A stretch of 64,000 bases of DNA from Acanthosepion lycidas (Eukaryota > Mollusca > Cephalopoda > Sepiida > Sepiidae): contig OZ010590.1 in the NCBI GenBank assembly GCA_963932145.1, forward strand, positions 52,921,796 through 52,985,795, written 5' to 3'. The translations under genes and the position numbers were made by a program. Positions within the stretch are counted from its first letter, which is position 1, and every line of letters begins with the position of its first letter. The notes below the pieces were generated by a model. That model worked only from the letters and a program-made list of their open reading frames with translations. It had not been told where the DNA came from and did no database searches. Below are positions 1 through 14,164 of the stretch, in pieces.

Positions 1-23
1 TGTTAGCTTATTGATGTACACAC

Positions 24-480
24 ACACGGCCAGGTGGTTAGGATTTTAGCGTTTGGTAAGATAGGCCTTGTGTGATGATCTTGATGTGCCGCACTGTTGG
101 GTTGACTCAAACTTTGTGCATTAAACTGAGTAGAATCCAGTGATGTCTGTGCTAGTACAAGGTCACAAGTAATCATAACTAACGGTTTGAGTGTACAAGA
201 CCTGTTCAAAGCTGTTGAACATGTCAGATTATGTGTTCACTCTCAGAAACTGTAACTGAGGTCTGCTCAGAATTGTTGCAGTATAAGCCACAAATTGGCA
301 TTGTGGGTGTAGAATAAACATGGTTTACCTGAGCTGGCATCTGCAACAGAGGTTGGGTGGACCACCCTTGCAGATGAGCTAACTCAGAAACAATAGCCTC
401 CCACTCCCATTCATTCTTATAAACATTGCACTTGAGTTTTAATGACTGTATTGGTACAAATGTGGTATTTTGTTGCAAGT
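24..480 (+). mobile_element. Long tRNA-derived repeat (SINE), same family as 42004
   Basis: CACACGGCCAGGTGGTTAGG at the left looks like an A-box region. CTCTCAGAAACTGTAACTGA and GCAGTATAAGCCACAAATTG match 42300-42350. The middle is divergent. Confidence 0.6.
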
Positions 481-539
481 CTAGTCTTTTGTTTTCATTT
501 ACTTTTGAATTTAAGCTGGATATTTTCTCTATAGGTAGA

Positions 540-740
540 AAATGGTGCTGGTAGCCATTCGTCCTGGGTATGACGATAAACTACATCTGCATCCTGGGTA
601 AGATGATAAACTACATCCAACAGCAAGGCCTTTGATCAGGAGGTTTTGAGGAGTGTGGAACTACCTCTCAATTGCTGGTGTTCCCAGGTCCACCCTGACC
701 CGGGGTGGTAGCACCTGTTAGGGTCCCAGCTATGGGCAGA
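540..740. other. GC-richer non-coding segment
   Basis: Contains a short direct repeat (ATCCTGGGTAAGATGATAAA after CGTCCTGGGTATGACGATAA) and CCACCCTGACCCGGGGTGGT, a small palindrome-like stretch. It is probably part of a repeat; not identified. Confidence 0.4.
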
Positions 741-3700
741 TATTTAACCCTGAAACTGAGTCAAAATACTATGAAAGGGTAAAAATAGGTTTTAATACCA
801 GAAATACTCTGTAAAAATTATTACCAGCTATTTGTTTTTTTTACCAGCAATACATTTTTGAAAAAAAATATTACCAACAATAAAAAGTTTGCTGGCATTA
901 AATAACCTATTGAGGTTGATATGCCGTAAACTTGTGAAGAATACGAAAACAGTTAAAATTTCTCTCATGTGTTTTAAGTGGTGGGTTAGAACTTCTTCCG
1001 AATGTCAAAACTATTATTTGGAGAAATATTAATGCAACAAATTAAGCATTATTTATATTGATTAATCACGTCACTTAAAACAATTACTTCGCTATTTATG
1101 TGAATGAAAAACAGTAATGATATGAGTGACAGATGGCTATCAAAAAGACACTGTTAATTATTTATAGCTAATTTGTTTGAATAATGCATTGACTATTGTA
1201 AGTAAATAATTGCACTAAAATAAGTAACCAAGTAATCGTTTTAAGTTCTCTGAACAATGGTACGAAATATTAATCATTATGTGAATACTAATAAGTAGCA
1301 AGGTCACATGACCACAAGTTGTAATTAATTTAACCCTTACTCATGCACTGATCTCGGTGAAGATTTTACTCATTCTTATTAATGATGATATTATTATTAT
1401 TTAGAAAAGACATTTGTAGTATACATTTAATATCCCTAAGTATCATACACTAAAGTGATGTTATGTTCCTGTCTGCCAAATAGGTACAGTTAATTTTTAA
1501 ACTTTTATTTTCAATCTTTATATATATATAATAAGATACAGATAAATGAAATGATGGCTCTTTAACCATGAATAGTGTTTGATCAAACATTTTTCTCAAG
1601 CTATTATAACATTCATGATTGGATCAAATTCTAGTTGTGTATACCTTTCATGACTTTACAATACTTTGCAGCATTTTGCAAAATTAATAAAACTATTTAT
1701 ACTTAAATTTGATCAAAGCCATGATGATTCTCATCTTTTGAGATAGTCTTGTTTTACTTGTACTGGATTTTACTTTTGTGTACTTATAAAAAATATAAAA
1801 AATTTATTTCACATTTAAATAGTTGGCTGTATTCTTGTAAAATCTCTGTATGTTAAAGTTATTTTTAGGCTAATGATTTAAAAAGCCTGATTAATTCTTA
1901 TAGCCATTGAATACTTATATTGATAATGTTAATCCTGTTAGTAGTCTCTTTTGTCAGAGGTCAGAGTAAAAGGAAGAGGATAAGAAGAGATGGAGTTTGA
2001 TCACATGGTTTAACGTCAACATCTTTAGCGACACCTATCAAACAAAGCAAAACTTCCGCTTTTGTTAAAAAAACAAAAAACAAATTGATAGCATGTCGAA
2101 TGTAGCAATATCAAGTTTATTTTTGTATCTGAAGACTGACAAAAGTTGGTTCTTCTTCTAAAAAAAAAAAAAAAAATTGTTACATTGGTTCAACATGTTA
2201 GGAATGGTTTTGGATTACTTCAAGTTAGAAAATCACAGACACACAATGACATGTTTTGCTGCTGCAGCGGTCGTCATTTGGTAAGCAAAAAAAATGTGTT
2301 GAATTATTATATTAAAAAGAAAAAAAATGTTGCCTCCTTGCAGTCTTAAAAATTGTTTTTGAGGAAATGTTTTTTTTAACAATGGTATTGTTTTTGTTTT
2401 TGCATAAACTTTTTACTTACTGATTGTTTTTATATATATATATATATATATTTTCATGTAGTCAGGAACTTTTTCAAGTACCAGATGCTTTGCTGAGCAC
2501 ATTCAAATATTCACAACAGGATTGGCCATTATTTTCATGTTTTGTATTCTTTCCTGTTCAAAAATATCTGTACACAAAAATTAATAATTTTTGATATAAA
2601 TATTGCTCTTCACCACCAACACTTCAAACATTTTTTTTTTTTTTTTTAATAAATCTCAACTTTAATCCATCCATCAGCTGTCTTTTCTTTCCATAGAAAA
2701 TGAGAAATTTGTCGTTAATCTGTTCTGATCTTAAAATATTCAGTGTTGGCTATTACTTATGGTCTCTGAAGTGTTTTCACAGCATTTGCTGTGTATGACC
2801 CCATTATACTTAGATGTGAGAGGTCAACTTTTAGATACTTCTTATGTCCGAGATAAGGATTTAAGAAAATGACTCTTGATACATTTTTAATAAGATTCAC
2901 TTAGTATATAAAATAAATATTGAATCCTTAAACTTTTCAGATGTGAAGAACTTTTTGAACATGGTTAAAAACTTGAATAAAAAAAATTTACATTTAATGG
3001 ATTACTATAACTACTAGGTTGAACAATTTTGAAATCGTTTTCATTATTAAAACAAAAGAGATTTTAAATTCATGTTGAAAATGTTTGTTTATTTATTAAA
3101 GAAAATGTTTTAAATAAATACAGATGTTAATTTGATAGAATAATTTTGGAGATAACATTTTCACTGTCTGTCCATTATTTCAGTTTTTATGCTTCTATGC
3201 ATGCATAAAATATACTATAGCCAATGTCAGTACATACTAGTTAAGTAGATCAACTAACATACTATGTTGGTCTTTGTCCAAATTTTTAAGCATTAATGAT
3301 TGAAATTTAGGTATCTTTTGATCAATCATGCAAATAATTGCTTTTTAAATATTACTTTTAGTTTTTTGTTTTATTTTTTTATTTTTTGTTTTTAGATAGA
3401 AATTTATTCTAAGAATTATTTATGTACTTTCAGTATTACTGGTAAAGACTTTCATGAATGCATCAAATTTAATTCAAACTTAATATGTTATAACAGTTTT
3501 TGTTTGTGGGATTGTCTTTTCATTATCAAGTATGAAAAAAAATAAGTAAATCCTTTTCTTCTTTCTCTTAAGGAATTCTGACTTCCATGAAAACATTTAA
3601 AAAGTCTGTCAAATAAAAGGTTTAAATAAACTTATTGATTAAGAATGACTGCACATTTCAAAAAAAAAAAACCCAACAAAAACAAATGTCTTGTTTGCTT

Positions 3701-6356
3701 GCTGAAAAAAAAAAAATTCAGTTCTAGCTTTATCATAATGTTTTATTTTTTAAATAGTCCTTACATTCAGCATGAGACAACACTATTTTACTGATATAAT
3801 TTAACATTTATTTACTGAAATATTTTTAATGATTCATACTTACAAATCATATAAATTATATTTGTTGTTTTAAATGTTTTAATCTTGATAAGATATACAC
3901 ATTGAATCTGCTAAGCACACTAATTGGTAATGCTGATATTCTGTAAGGTGATATTTGTCTTTGGTTTGATGGTTTATGAAAGGTAACACAAGTATTTTTA
4001 GGAAATTGATGAAAAAGAAAAATGCTTTATATGATATTGCATGGTATTTTCTGTCTTTTGTCATTGAAGATGACTATGGCTTCTGTTCTGGGTGGTGCTG
4101 CAGTCCAGAGGCAGCTGATAGGGTCTAATCTGGGCTCTGCATATTTATCTCACATGCAGGTCATACATTTGCAGATTTTGTAGATAGCAAATTGAGCTTC
4201 ATGTACTATGCATTTCCTTTCAGTTTCCAAAATTCTCTTGGATTTTGCTGCATTGAGTTGTTTGGGACTATGCTATCACAATAATTAACACCGAATAGTT
4301 TATATAGAACTAGAAGAAAACTTTTATATTGATCTGGTCAGTAAGTTTTTTTTATTTTTATTCTGAATCTCATTGTCATAATTCATATCAGTAATGTTAA
4401 AATTTAAGTGAACTTCTGATGTCTATTCAGAAAGTATCTATCCATTTGATACAAGTAATGCTTTGACTTCATTTTGTCTCAAGATGTTGATGGTATAGCA
4501 ACAAAGGTTGTGCCTAACTGCTAATAGTCCATAATGATTTTATCTTGTTACATGAATGTGCATATGAATTGGAGGTGTATCAAATACCTCCATTGGTAGG
4601 GGGTGGGGGAATTTGCACCTATTGAAATTCAGTGATACTTGCTGAACATGTATGGAGACTAAACACTGAATGCAAACACCATCAGGTGGAGTGTAATAAA
4701 TGTTTGACCCTGTACAGGCTCTTGATCAATGTGGACAAAAAATGCATCGGCATTACTGGTACCAATGTGGAAAAGTTTGTTTTTGGAGTTAAAAACATGA
4801 TTTATCGCGCAATGTTGTTGTACCCTTTGGACCTGTTGTAGTTTCTGTGGAAATAAATTGGAGAGATTACATTAGGATTGATCTTTTGTATCAATGAAAA
4901 AATAGTCCGCCTAGAACAATGACACCTCTTCTCTCTTTTAAAGTATATTCTTTTGTACTCTTATCCTAGAAATAGCATCTTCTCAAGACAGTACGCTTTT
5001 GGGGATCACTGTCAACTGTATTATGTTCTACTTAATTTCATTGTAGGTCTGAAATTCAGTTGTAATAGTCAGATCATACACAAGCTCTTTCATTAGCCTC
5101 TTAGTATTAATTGAATAATTCCACAGGATAGTGTTTGTGCATGCATGCGCAGTATGCTCCCCTCTGAGTTGTTGACAAGTTACAATTTGTCTGTTCAGCC
5201 AAAATATTGATAGTGGCTGGCTGTATTTATTTAGACTTTGTATATAACATTTAGACTGTTTTTCTTGATTCTTTTATTTGAAAGATAAATTGCTGTTTTG
5301 GTTGTGGTTTTGAATTGATGAAAATGTTTGAAGTAATCTTTTCAGAATCCATGTCTCTCAGATAATCAGATTTTAAGTTTAGTTAATATTTTCATAATTT
5401 AAAAGAACATTGTTATTCTGAAAATTTCCTGATCAAAATTAAATATTTTTATATTATTCATAAATAATATCTAGTGAAAAAAAGATGTACCCCACCTTTT
5501 AAATGATCATTTCTTAGACAATGATATTAGAAAATGTAAACAGAAGATAATTTTCAAAACAAAAGGTAACTCGAAAGAACCTTAACAAGAATTGTAAGGA
5601 AAGCAGATCATTTTTAGTTATAATAACCAAAACGATTGTAAAATTTATTTTTTAAATGCCTCCTTCAAAATGTAAACAATCATGACTCTCCAAAAAGATT
5701 TTTTTTTTTTTTTTTTTTTTAATCAGTGATTTGCCATACCGTCTTAGTTATTGGAGTAATTTCTATTGCTTTCTCCAAGAAAATCAGACTAATTAAAAGA
5801 TGGTTTTTAATGTTCTGTTATTCCAGGATGTATAGTCAATCATGGCTCTACAGAGATTCTTTTATCTGTGAATTGCCATAAATTCTTATGAAATATAGTG
5901 GAATGGTTTCTTGTTGCTTTCTCTATAGTTTGAAATTCATAGTTGTTCTAGGCTGGTTACTAGCTAAGTATCCAAGTCATATTATTTTCTACTTCAGGTA
6001 AAAAGATTTAAGTAAAACTAAATAGCATCAATCTAGTATTACATTACATCCAGTAATTGATAAAACAAAAGTGTGCCTGGTCTTATAGCTTGGATGTGTT
6101 CTCAGTGCTAAGTTGGGCTAATTCTGATTACCACTTGAAAGTGTTAGAATCGGTGTACATTAAGTCCAATCAGCCATCTCTCTATAAGCAGGAGGAGTGG
6201 TTGGTGGGCTTAAAGGTAATTATCCTTTAATGTTATTTCTTGCATATATCATTTATCTGGTGTTGTATATTTTTTAGTTGCTGTATATATTTTTCTTTAT
6301 TTTTGCTTTGATGAGAGATGACCAATAAACCAGTTTAGGTAGTTTTTTAATGGTTA

Positions 6357-6360
<4 letters not shown>

Positions 6361-6418
<58 letters not shown>
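6361..6418. repeat. (TA)n microsatellite
   Basis: Uninterrupted (TA)n of nearly 60 bp, 100 bp left of the MITE at 6519. Confidence 0.97.
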
Positions 6419-6422
<4 letters not shown>

Positions 6423-6518
6423 GTTACCCTCCCTCTTTTTTGTTACAAATTGTTTTTTAATATGTCTACTTTTAAAGCTCTAATAAAAATTTGTACCCCT
6501 ACAAAAATATTACAAATA

Positions 6519-6595
6519 TTAGGTTGGTGCAAAAATAATGATGTAATAATGTCGTTTTTTGACGTTATTACGTCATTATTTTTGCACCAACCTAA
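6519..6595. mobile_element. MADE1-like palindromic MITE, short copy (77 bp)
   Basis: TTAGGTTGGTGCAAAA at the left end is mirrored by TTTTGCACCAACCTAA at the right, flanked by TA on both sides. The whole 77 bp is a hairpin with a few-base loop. The outer 16 bp equal the start of the human Hsmar1/MADE1 mariner ITR as I know it. It is shorter than the other four copies because the inner part of the palindrome is missing. A (TA)n tract lies 100 bp upstream. Confidence 0.93.
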
Positions 6596-7795
6596 TACAT
6601 TCAGTTCATGGTTGTTTTGAGTTGGCACTTTTTGTGATTTGATGAGATATTTGTAATTCTAAGATTACATTATCAGATTGTTAAAAATGCTTTTTCAGTC
6701 CATTAGATTGTACATGACAGTAACTTAGAGACTTAGCTTATACTGCAAAGCCAGATTCATATATATTCTAAATAATAATGGTCTGATTCCTTCAAAATTC
6801 ATCATTTTAATATTTTTTTTTTTTTTTTTTTTTTTACCTTGGTTCAAACATTACTCACTGGTACATTTGAGAAATCTTGACTTTCTCAGCTTTTAATTTT
6901 GTTTAGCATTAACCATTTGATTCTATCCAGCAAGATCTGCAATATTTTATTGGTTTATTTGTGCACATATAAAAAAGGAATATTTAAAATTTCATGCTAT
7001 TTCAGCAAAGTAATCAGATTCTGGTCAACTTTCAATTTTCTATTCTAAATTCCATTAATGTGGACTGTATTTTAATACAAAATAATCCTTTATTTTTCTA
7101 ATCTTCTGGTAGTAATTAATAAGTCATTTTTGCTTTATGACTACTTTCTTGACATACCTTTTAAATAGTTGAGTGAAAATTGTAAATTAAATATGATGAG
7201 AACAAGTGCTCAGCAGAACAATAACTTTTTTAAGTTTGTAGTTTGTTGAAATCTTGTCAACATTAAGTACACAAGTTATTACTCTCTAGCATTTATCATG
7301 AAAAAGGAATGTCAAGGTGGAAGCATGATATATCTTTGATGAGGTCTTATTTTGAGATAGTTTTAGAAACCTCGCCATTTTATCACTCTCTGCTTGTGGC
7401 AAGCTAACAAAAGTGAAGTTTGTGTTTTTCATGATGAATTTTTTAATTAACTTTATGAATATTAATTATGTCTAAATACTTATTAGTATTGTTTGGTAGA
7501 AAAATAGGAAGTTTTATTTAGCATAGTGATCAAGAACATTTTTGAGTTAATATTGCCATTGTGCCAAAGTTAGTCTTATATTGTACACCTGTTTAAAAAT
7601 AAAATTTAGTTTAAACCAAATATAAGTTTTATTTAATTTTGTTATCACTCAGTTTTGTTGTTCATAATATCTAGCTAGTAGAAATAATTCTGTTTGTCAG
7701 TCTTAAATTAAAAAGAATTGATGATGCTTATGTTCTTCTGTGTTTAATATATTTAATGGCATATAAATCCTTCCATCCTCAGCAGAAAAAACTGG

Positions 7796-7798
<3 letters not shown>

Positions 7799-7853
<55 letters not shown>
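7799..7853. repeat. (TA)n(CA)n microsatellite
   Basis: About 40 bp of (TA)n grades into (CA)n. Confidence 0.97.
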
Positions 7854-8199
7854 TGCTGTTGTGTCTTTGGACAACAATCTCTCTCTGTTTCATTTAAAAA
7901 TGACTGTCCTTGTACTGTTTTTTTTGTTTTTTTTATCTCTTTCTTAGACTTTGTGTGTGTAGAAATTGTTCTAATGATTGCTCATTTCATGTGGTTTTAG
8001 CTAATTTATTCAACTGACCCTACATCTCTTGGACCACAGTTCCATAAGAGCCCATTTAAACTCGCATGTAAACTTACTAACTTTCATATAGAACATACTT
8101 GTTGAGAATGCAAATGTGATAGATGCCTTTAACTATGAAATGCATCAAAAAAAAATAATTGAAACTCTTATGAAAATATTAAAAAGAATAAATAAAAAA

Positions 8200-8300
8200 A
8201 TTACCTTTAACAATATCAACTACAAACACAGCCATGATGTACTGGCCCTGTTTGAGAATTAAAAATATAGCTTCCTCCCAACAATTCCTCCAACACTAAG
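8200..8300. repeat. Repeat shared with 14460
   Basis: ACAAACACAGCCATGATGTA, CTGGCCCTGTTTGAGAATTA matches ATGAACACAGCCACAATGTG, CTGACTGTGTTTGGAAAATA at 14494. Confidence 0.5.
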
Positions 8301-8364
8301 ATGCAAGTTGTTATAGTGGAACACACCTATTCTATAGTTAATAGACTCTCCCACCTATAATAAG

Positions 8365-8560
8365 TAGGAGTAGTAGGAGTCGCTCAGGGGGTCAGTCAGG
8401 CAGTCGATGCCGGACGACCGTTAGTCGAATACTAAACTATCAGCGACCACAACTAGATTACTCTGCATTATACCTATTATGTCAAGTTCCTAACGTTTTG
8501 TACGTCGAATCTATTTTAAGACCGACTTAGTACAAATACAAGCCTCCACTGTGAAATCAC
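8365..8560. other. Locally GC-richer segment of unknown nature
   Basis: AGTAGGAGTCGCTCAGGGGG, TCAGTCAGGCAGTCGATGCC, GGACGACCGTTAGTCGAATA is unusually CpG-rich for this window. No open frame or known repeat recognised. Confidence 0.5.
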
Positions 8561-9120
8561 TCCATAACACAAGTGTATACTGGGTGGGAGTGTAAGAGAA
8601 TGAAAAAACTTTAGTGAAGAGAAAGGACAATAAAAGAACAGGATTCAAGAAGGCAGAGGATGGCGGTTGATGTTGCATGTAAATTTTTGATGATTTGTAG
8701 ATGGCATGGAAGCAAGAAACTAGAAGAGATTACCACAGATGAAAAGTACAAGAAAAGAACCTATTAGAATAGACCTTTGTACCAAGGAGGAAAGCTTATT
8801 AGAACAAATGCTATGAAAATATTTAAAGAAAAGACAGAGGGAAGCCATGTCACAGTGATGGAGGAAACTAACTGACTTCAAGATGTCAGGCCAGGACTAT
8901 TAACATTACAGGCTCTTCATTGGATTTTGTTGAGAATCTCAAGATATATAGCAGGTACCAGGCCAGATATTGCAGCAATATTCAATGTACAGATGGATGG
9001 TAGATTTATAAATGTACAAGATGGATTCTTACTAGAATAATCATCTAGTATGACACAGTGAACCAACCTTCTTAGCAGTAGATCCAATATAATTGCTCTA
9101 TTTCGTAGAAAGTGTGAGAC
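8560..9120 (-). mobile_element. LINE relic, family 1, antisense
   Basis: The complement contains NPSCTFINLPSICTLNIAAI, SGLVPAIYLEILNKIQ and further left the same 3' segment as at 18100-18300 (GGACAATAAAAGAACAGGA on the + strand). Decayed. Confidence 0.6.
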
Positions 9121-10159
9121 CAAGAAGGAGCATCAGCAATACTGATGGAGGGCAAAAATGGTCCTCTATAATAATTAAAGGATAGCAATTTTATTTTGAA
9201 AGTGTGAAAGTAACACATCATTTGCAAGAACACAGCAAAGTTGTGTTTAAAGTTGACATATATGGTAAGCTAATGTTTACTCAGTCTCCATAGACTGTAT
9301 AAACTCTATAAAACTTTAATATTAAGCATAAATAATCAAAAACATATATTCAAATACACTAATTAAATTGGTTAATGTCTGTGTTTCCGACCTGAAATCT
9401 TTTGTCATTACTCACTTCTCTCCCTGTGAGTGTAAGGATAGCAAAATTATTGCCTTACCATAGGGCAATGCTCATATTGCAATTTAAAAAAAACAAAAAA
9501 CTAAGGTGGGGATGTCAGGTGAGAACTGAATTTGAGAACATGTCAGTAAGAATGAACAATTACTTTTATAAATAAAGTTTTCAAATGATAATCTGTGAAA
9601 GCCTTATAAATGTCGATAACCTAATCTTACCAGTGAGAGCAGAGAAATGAATTCTTAAATGATTTTATGGAAAGTGGTAAATTTTTTTCCCTTTGGAAGC
9701 TTTAAAACATTCTCATTCTTAATTTAGATTTTCATGCAGTCATTAGATAAACTTTAAATACTAAATTTCAGAATCTTTTGTAGATTGCATGCATCAATCA
9801 CTAGTTTGACTGTGTTAAGGTATTTCTATAAATCCAAGAGATTGTTTTTCTGTATAGCAATATAAACCGTACAGCTGATCTTTATAGAGAGAGAATTTTT
9901 TTTTTTTTTTTTTTCAGTGTATATATTTTATATAAGATGGCTGCTTTCTTGTTTCCATCTATAGCTATCACTTGATATTACCCATTTCCCAGTTTCATCA
10001 ATGTGCAGCTTGAAAACCTATACTTTCTGTCACATTAACTTTTATTCCATTTGAGTGCTTTTTTTGGATGTGCTACAAGCAACACCTACATTGGAAGCAC
10101 TTTTAAGTGATGAACAGCCTTGCACAAAACCAATCCCAATTACTGGACATTGTCCTGTT

Positions 10160-10640
10160 TCCTATTTTGTTAGATTCTCATCCAACGTTGATATTCTTGA
10201 CAAAATCCAAAGATGAATCAACGTTATCAGTCCTGATCTGGCATCTTAGCTTCAGTCACTTTCCCACTGGTATAACATAACTTCTCTTTGCCCCACCCCT
10301 ATATTTTCATGGTAATTGTTCTGATGAGATTACCTCATTGGTATCTCAACTTGATAAAGTTAAGTGTAGTACTCTATTGGCAGCTAGATATCCTAATTTT
10401 ACTATTGAAATTGCTAATTGTAACCATGGTAATTGTTTCTTCTCTTGCATTTCTGGCTTCATGCTTTGCTGTTAATTACAATTCTCAAAAATATATATGT
10501 AACATTGTCTTTTGTCTCCTTGAATCCTGTTCTTTTATTGTCCTCTCTGTTCCTTCCACTCTCAGTAACTCCTTGCATCTTAGTGACTTTATTGCTTTGC
10601 TGGGAAAAAAAGTTAGTGTATCCAGGCTACAAATTTTCCT
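10160..10640 (+). mobile_element. LINE relic, family 1, 3' part
   Basis: Starts LDKIQR at about 10195, continues with a match to the 17880-18345 copy (CCTGATCTGGCATCTTAGCT; TTTATTGCTTTGCTGGG near 10590). It is more deleted than the 17655 copy. The 142-codon open frame spanning it appears to be a by-product. Confidence 0.7.
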
Positions 10641-12354
10641 TCAGATTTTGTTAAACACAACAGACATGTTTATATTTTTTAATAATTTTTTCTTGTGGTT
10701 CGATGAGTCTCTTTAATTTTGGTGTTAAAGATGTACAGAAACTGTCTAGTTTGTGTTAAAATTTCAAGGTTTTCAATATCTTCAATAATTGTCAAGAAAG
10801 AAATTAAATGAAATTCACTTGCTCTATTGTAAATTGTATTGCTGAAAATAAAAATTGAAATTTTGTACGATATACAACTACAACTGTTTTATAGATCCTG
10901 GTCAGAATTGACACATAAGAGCTATACAACAATAGATGATACGGAAATATAAAAATTCAAATAATAGCTGCATGTGTATCACAAAATACTCAAAATTTGT
11001 AAACGAATATTAAACATTTTAGAAGCTATCCATCTTAAGTTAAAACAATCAGCAAAACCTCTTATGATTCTGGAATAGGTATTATAAAAAAAAATTAAAT
11101 TCTCTGAATCCACTTAACACTATGCTTACATCAGTTTCAAAACTTGAATAGCATCATGTTCACATGACAACAGAAACATTTAAAAACTTAAATGTCAAAT
11201 CATGCCAAAAAATGCGTACTATCGCACGGACTTTGAATTTCATTTAATTTCTTTCTTAATAATGAATGAAGAGCTTGTAATAATAACAATAAGTCACAGA
11301 AACTAGTGACTGTTATTTTATGCCTTCAGTAACCAAGATATGAAATAAATTTACCAGTATTAAAAATGTACTTAAAAAAAAAAAATAATATTAATATCAT
11401 TTTCAGCAAGATCCCTGTCTGTCTGTCTGTCACTAAATGTAATTGACATGGTGCTTTGGTTATATTTTTTTATTCTCGTATTCCTGTATGTGAACAAGTG
11501 ATTTCCTTTTTAAAATTTGTGACAAATTGTTCAAATGATTATCACTTCTGAGTGCTTTCAACTAATTGGTCAAAAGTGCTTGTAATATCCTAAATGTTTT
11601 TATCTTAGCTAAATATTAAAAGCTTGTTTTGTAACTGATTATGATTTTTAAGTTTCCTTAACAATCCTGGAGAGTGATGATAAAAACTTTGAATTTTTAC
11701 ATTATTTCCTCACTTCCAAATTGTTCTTGCTGTTCCAAAAATTGTTCAGGTTATTGATGTTATTCTTTTGCATTTTGTTACCATGTTTCAGACCATCTAT
11801 TTGGTGATGGTTTCAATCCATATAAAAAGAGGTCTACCTTCCTTTGCCAAAACTAATGTCTACCAGTAGTGTAAGCAAAGAAATGGTGGCAAAGGTACAA
11901 CTATTTGTCTTCTGGAATGAGGAATAGAAAGATGAACCTTAGAGACACCAAATCTGTAACTTCAGTAAACCTGCTAACCACATATGTAGGAGGAGTGGCT
12001 GGATGAATCCAAATTATGAACATTGCAACATTAAGCTGGCTTTTCATGATCAGAAGAGAAATGAATGAATAAAGATTGCATCTGATGTAACTATCATGTA
12101 CATTGGCATAATTATTACCAATTTATTTTTCTTTGGTCACAGTTCTGTTTTATAGTATTGGTGGACACTAGAGTAGGTTGTACTAAGGTAGTTTTGCCCA
12201 ACACCATAAAGCATTACAAAACCAAAACATTAATCTAAAATCTCAAGTCATGTTCTTAAATAGTTTCATCAGATCAGGACTTTGGCCACATGCCTAGCAC
12301 CCATACCTAACTTGTTCAGAAATATCTAAACTGTCAGCTATATAAAACTTTCTC

Positions 12355-12610
12355 AGATCGATGATTAAAAATTGCTTTGAGCAAGTGAAGCTTGTCGGCC
12401 CACCAAGGACCATCCTTCATCAAACCTTGAGGACTGGTATTACAGAATCATGAACAAAGAACTGTACCAAATAATAAAAACTGCATCATTTGAGGAATTT
12501 CAACAGCAACAACAGCTAAAATGGATAGCACATGTAACTTGAAGAGAAAAATGATGATATCAGAATGCTGACATTCCACTCTACATAGAGGAATTTTCCA
12601 AAAGATATCT
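12355..12610 (+). mobile_element. Possible LINE relic, RT C-terminal end
   Basis: Text such as RIMNKELYQIIKTASFEEFQ, QQQQLKWIAHVT, REK resembles the late part of RTE/Jockey-like proteins (---R---KWIGHV-RR--). Short and interrupted. Confidence 0.5.
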
Positions 12611-14164
12611 AACATTTATATCATCAAATAACATTTACAAATGCTTTGTTCAAGGTTTTGGCCAGTTTATTTTTTCATGACAAAATGCATCAAATTTTGT
12701 CTGTTTCTGGCTGGCCTCATGTTTTTCTGCCCCAAGCAAAAGCCCCCACCCATACTGGAAAGAACAATAGCAGTGACTGGACTTGAGAAACTTATTTTCC
12801 TGAAAAAAATTTTTAAGAGAAAGATTTTATAAAATTCAACTGAAAACAAATCTAAATGCTCAGTTAATTAATGCCAAATGATTACTTATAAAGAAATGCT
12901 CTAATATTACCATTATCTGGAGTGAGTGAAACCCAATCTTTCTATAGAATCTGTGCACTTGATGTTTGAACAATGAATCATTTTGTTCAAACAACTCTTG
13001 GAATTATAGTGACTTGTTTCAAAATTACAGAATATATCATTCTTTTATTACTGTTATCATTTAAAAATTATGAAGGAAAATGTTTTTAAGTTTAAAATAA
13101 CAGAAATGGATTTTTAAAACAAACAATAGTGGTGATTATGCACTTGACAGTGTTGGTTGTCACTCATAGATCACTTAACAAGTACTGATAAATGTGTCAA
13201 CACCTTTATTGTTGTTCTATGGAGGCTTTATCTGTTAAAACCTAATTTAAGAAAATGAGGTGTGAGCACCTTATTTTACATAATTTTTAGATCCACAGTA
13301 ATCTTGGAAAATATTTGTCATAATCTAATTTAAGGAATCTTGACTTTAAATTTATTACAGTCATCACTCTTATTTTCTGATAATGTTGTATGGTCGACCA
13401 TACTTTCAACCAGGGGCCCGTTAAGTAATGTTTTATATGCATAAAAAAACAATTAAAAATTATTTTAAAAATCTTGGTGCAAAATACTTTCTATTATTGA
13501 GCTTTTCAATTTCTGATTTGTCAATATAGTTTTCACTTGATAGCAATATCACCTAGCTGGATTAGAGTAATGCAGAATTTTAAATGATTTATATTAACAA
13601 ATAAAAAAAAAAAAAAAATGAAAACAATTCTTGTAAAAATTCATTATTTATTGAAATCTTATAAAATCTTAAATCTTATTTATAAAAGCAATTAAGTTTT
13701 TCAAGTTAAATAATGTCATAGTTTTATTGCATTTATTATTTTACAATTTGGTGCAGATTTTTGAGAAATTGGTAGATTTTTTTTTTTTTTTTTTTTTTCT
13801 TATCACAGTATTAGCTTTTGTTGACAATACTTTTTTAAAGAAGTACCAACTAACTACCTTGGGTAATCACTCACTGCACATGCCTGACTGATATACCAAT
13901 CCTTATCATCAGCCAACTGGATCATTAAATGAACTAATTTACAATAGATACCAGTTTTTATTTAACACACAGCATTTGGAAATACTCTGTATCCATGAAC
14001 ATTGAGATGATAACTGCCAATAGTCAATGTTCGTGACCCTTTTCATACAATTAGTCATTTGTTTTTTAAGTTATTTTTTTTCTTTAAAATTGAAACGATT
14101 TGTATATTTTCATGGCATCAGCATTAACTATTTATAGCCTTTTCTTTTACATGTTGTCAAATCC

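Noticed and set aside
4632-4841. 69-codon + strand open frame
   Set aside because: No domain, no splice context with the RhoGEF-like exons, and length is within chance.
6361-6418. CRISPR-like regular repeats
   Set aside because: All regular repeats are microsatellites or one minisatellite; there are no repeat-spacer arrays.
10288-10716. 142-codon + strand open frame
   Set aside because: It overlaps a LINE family 1 remnant and reads a hydrophobic low-complexity frame unrelated to the LINE protein.
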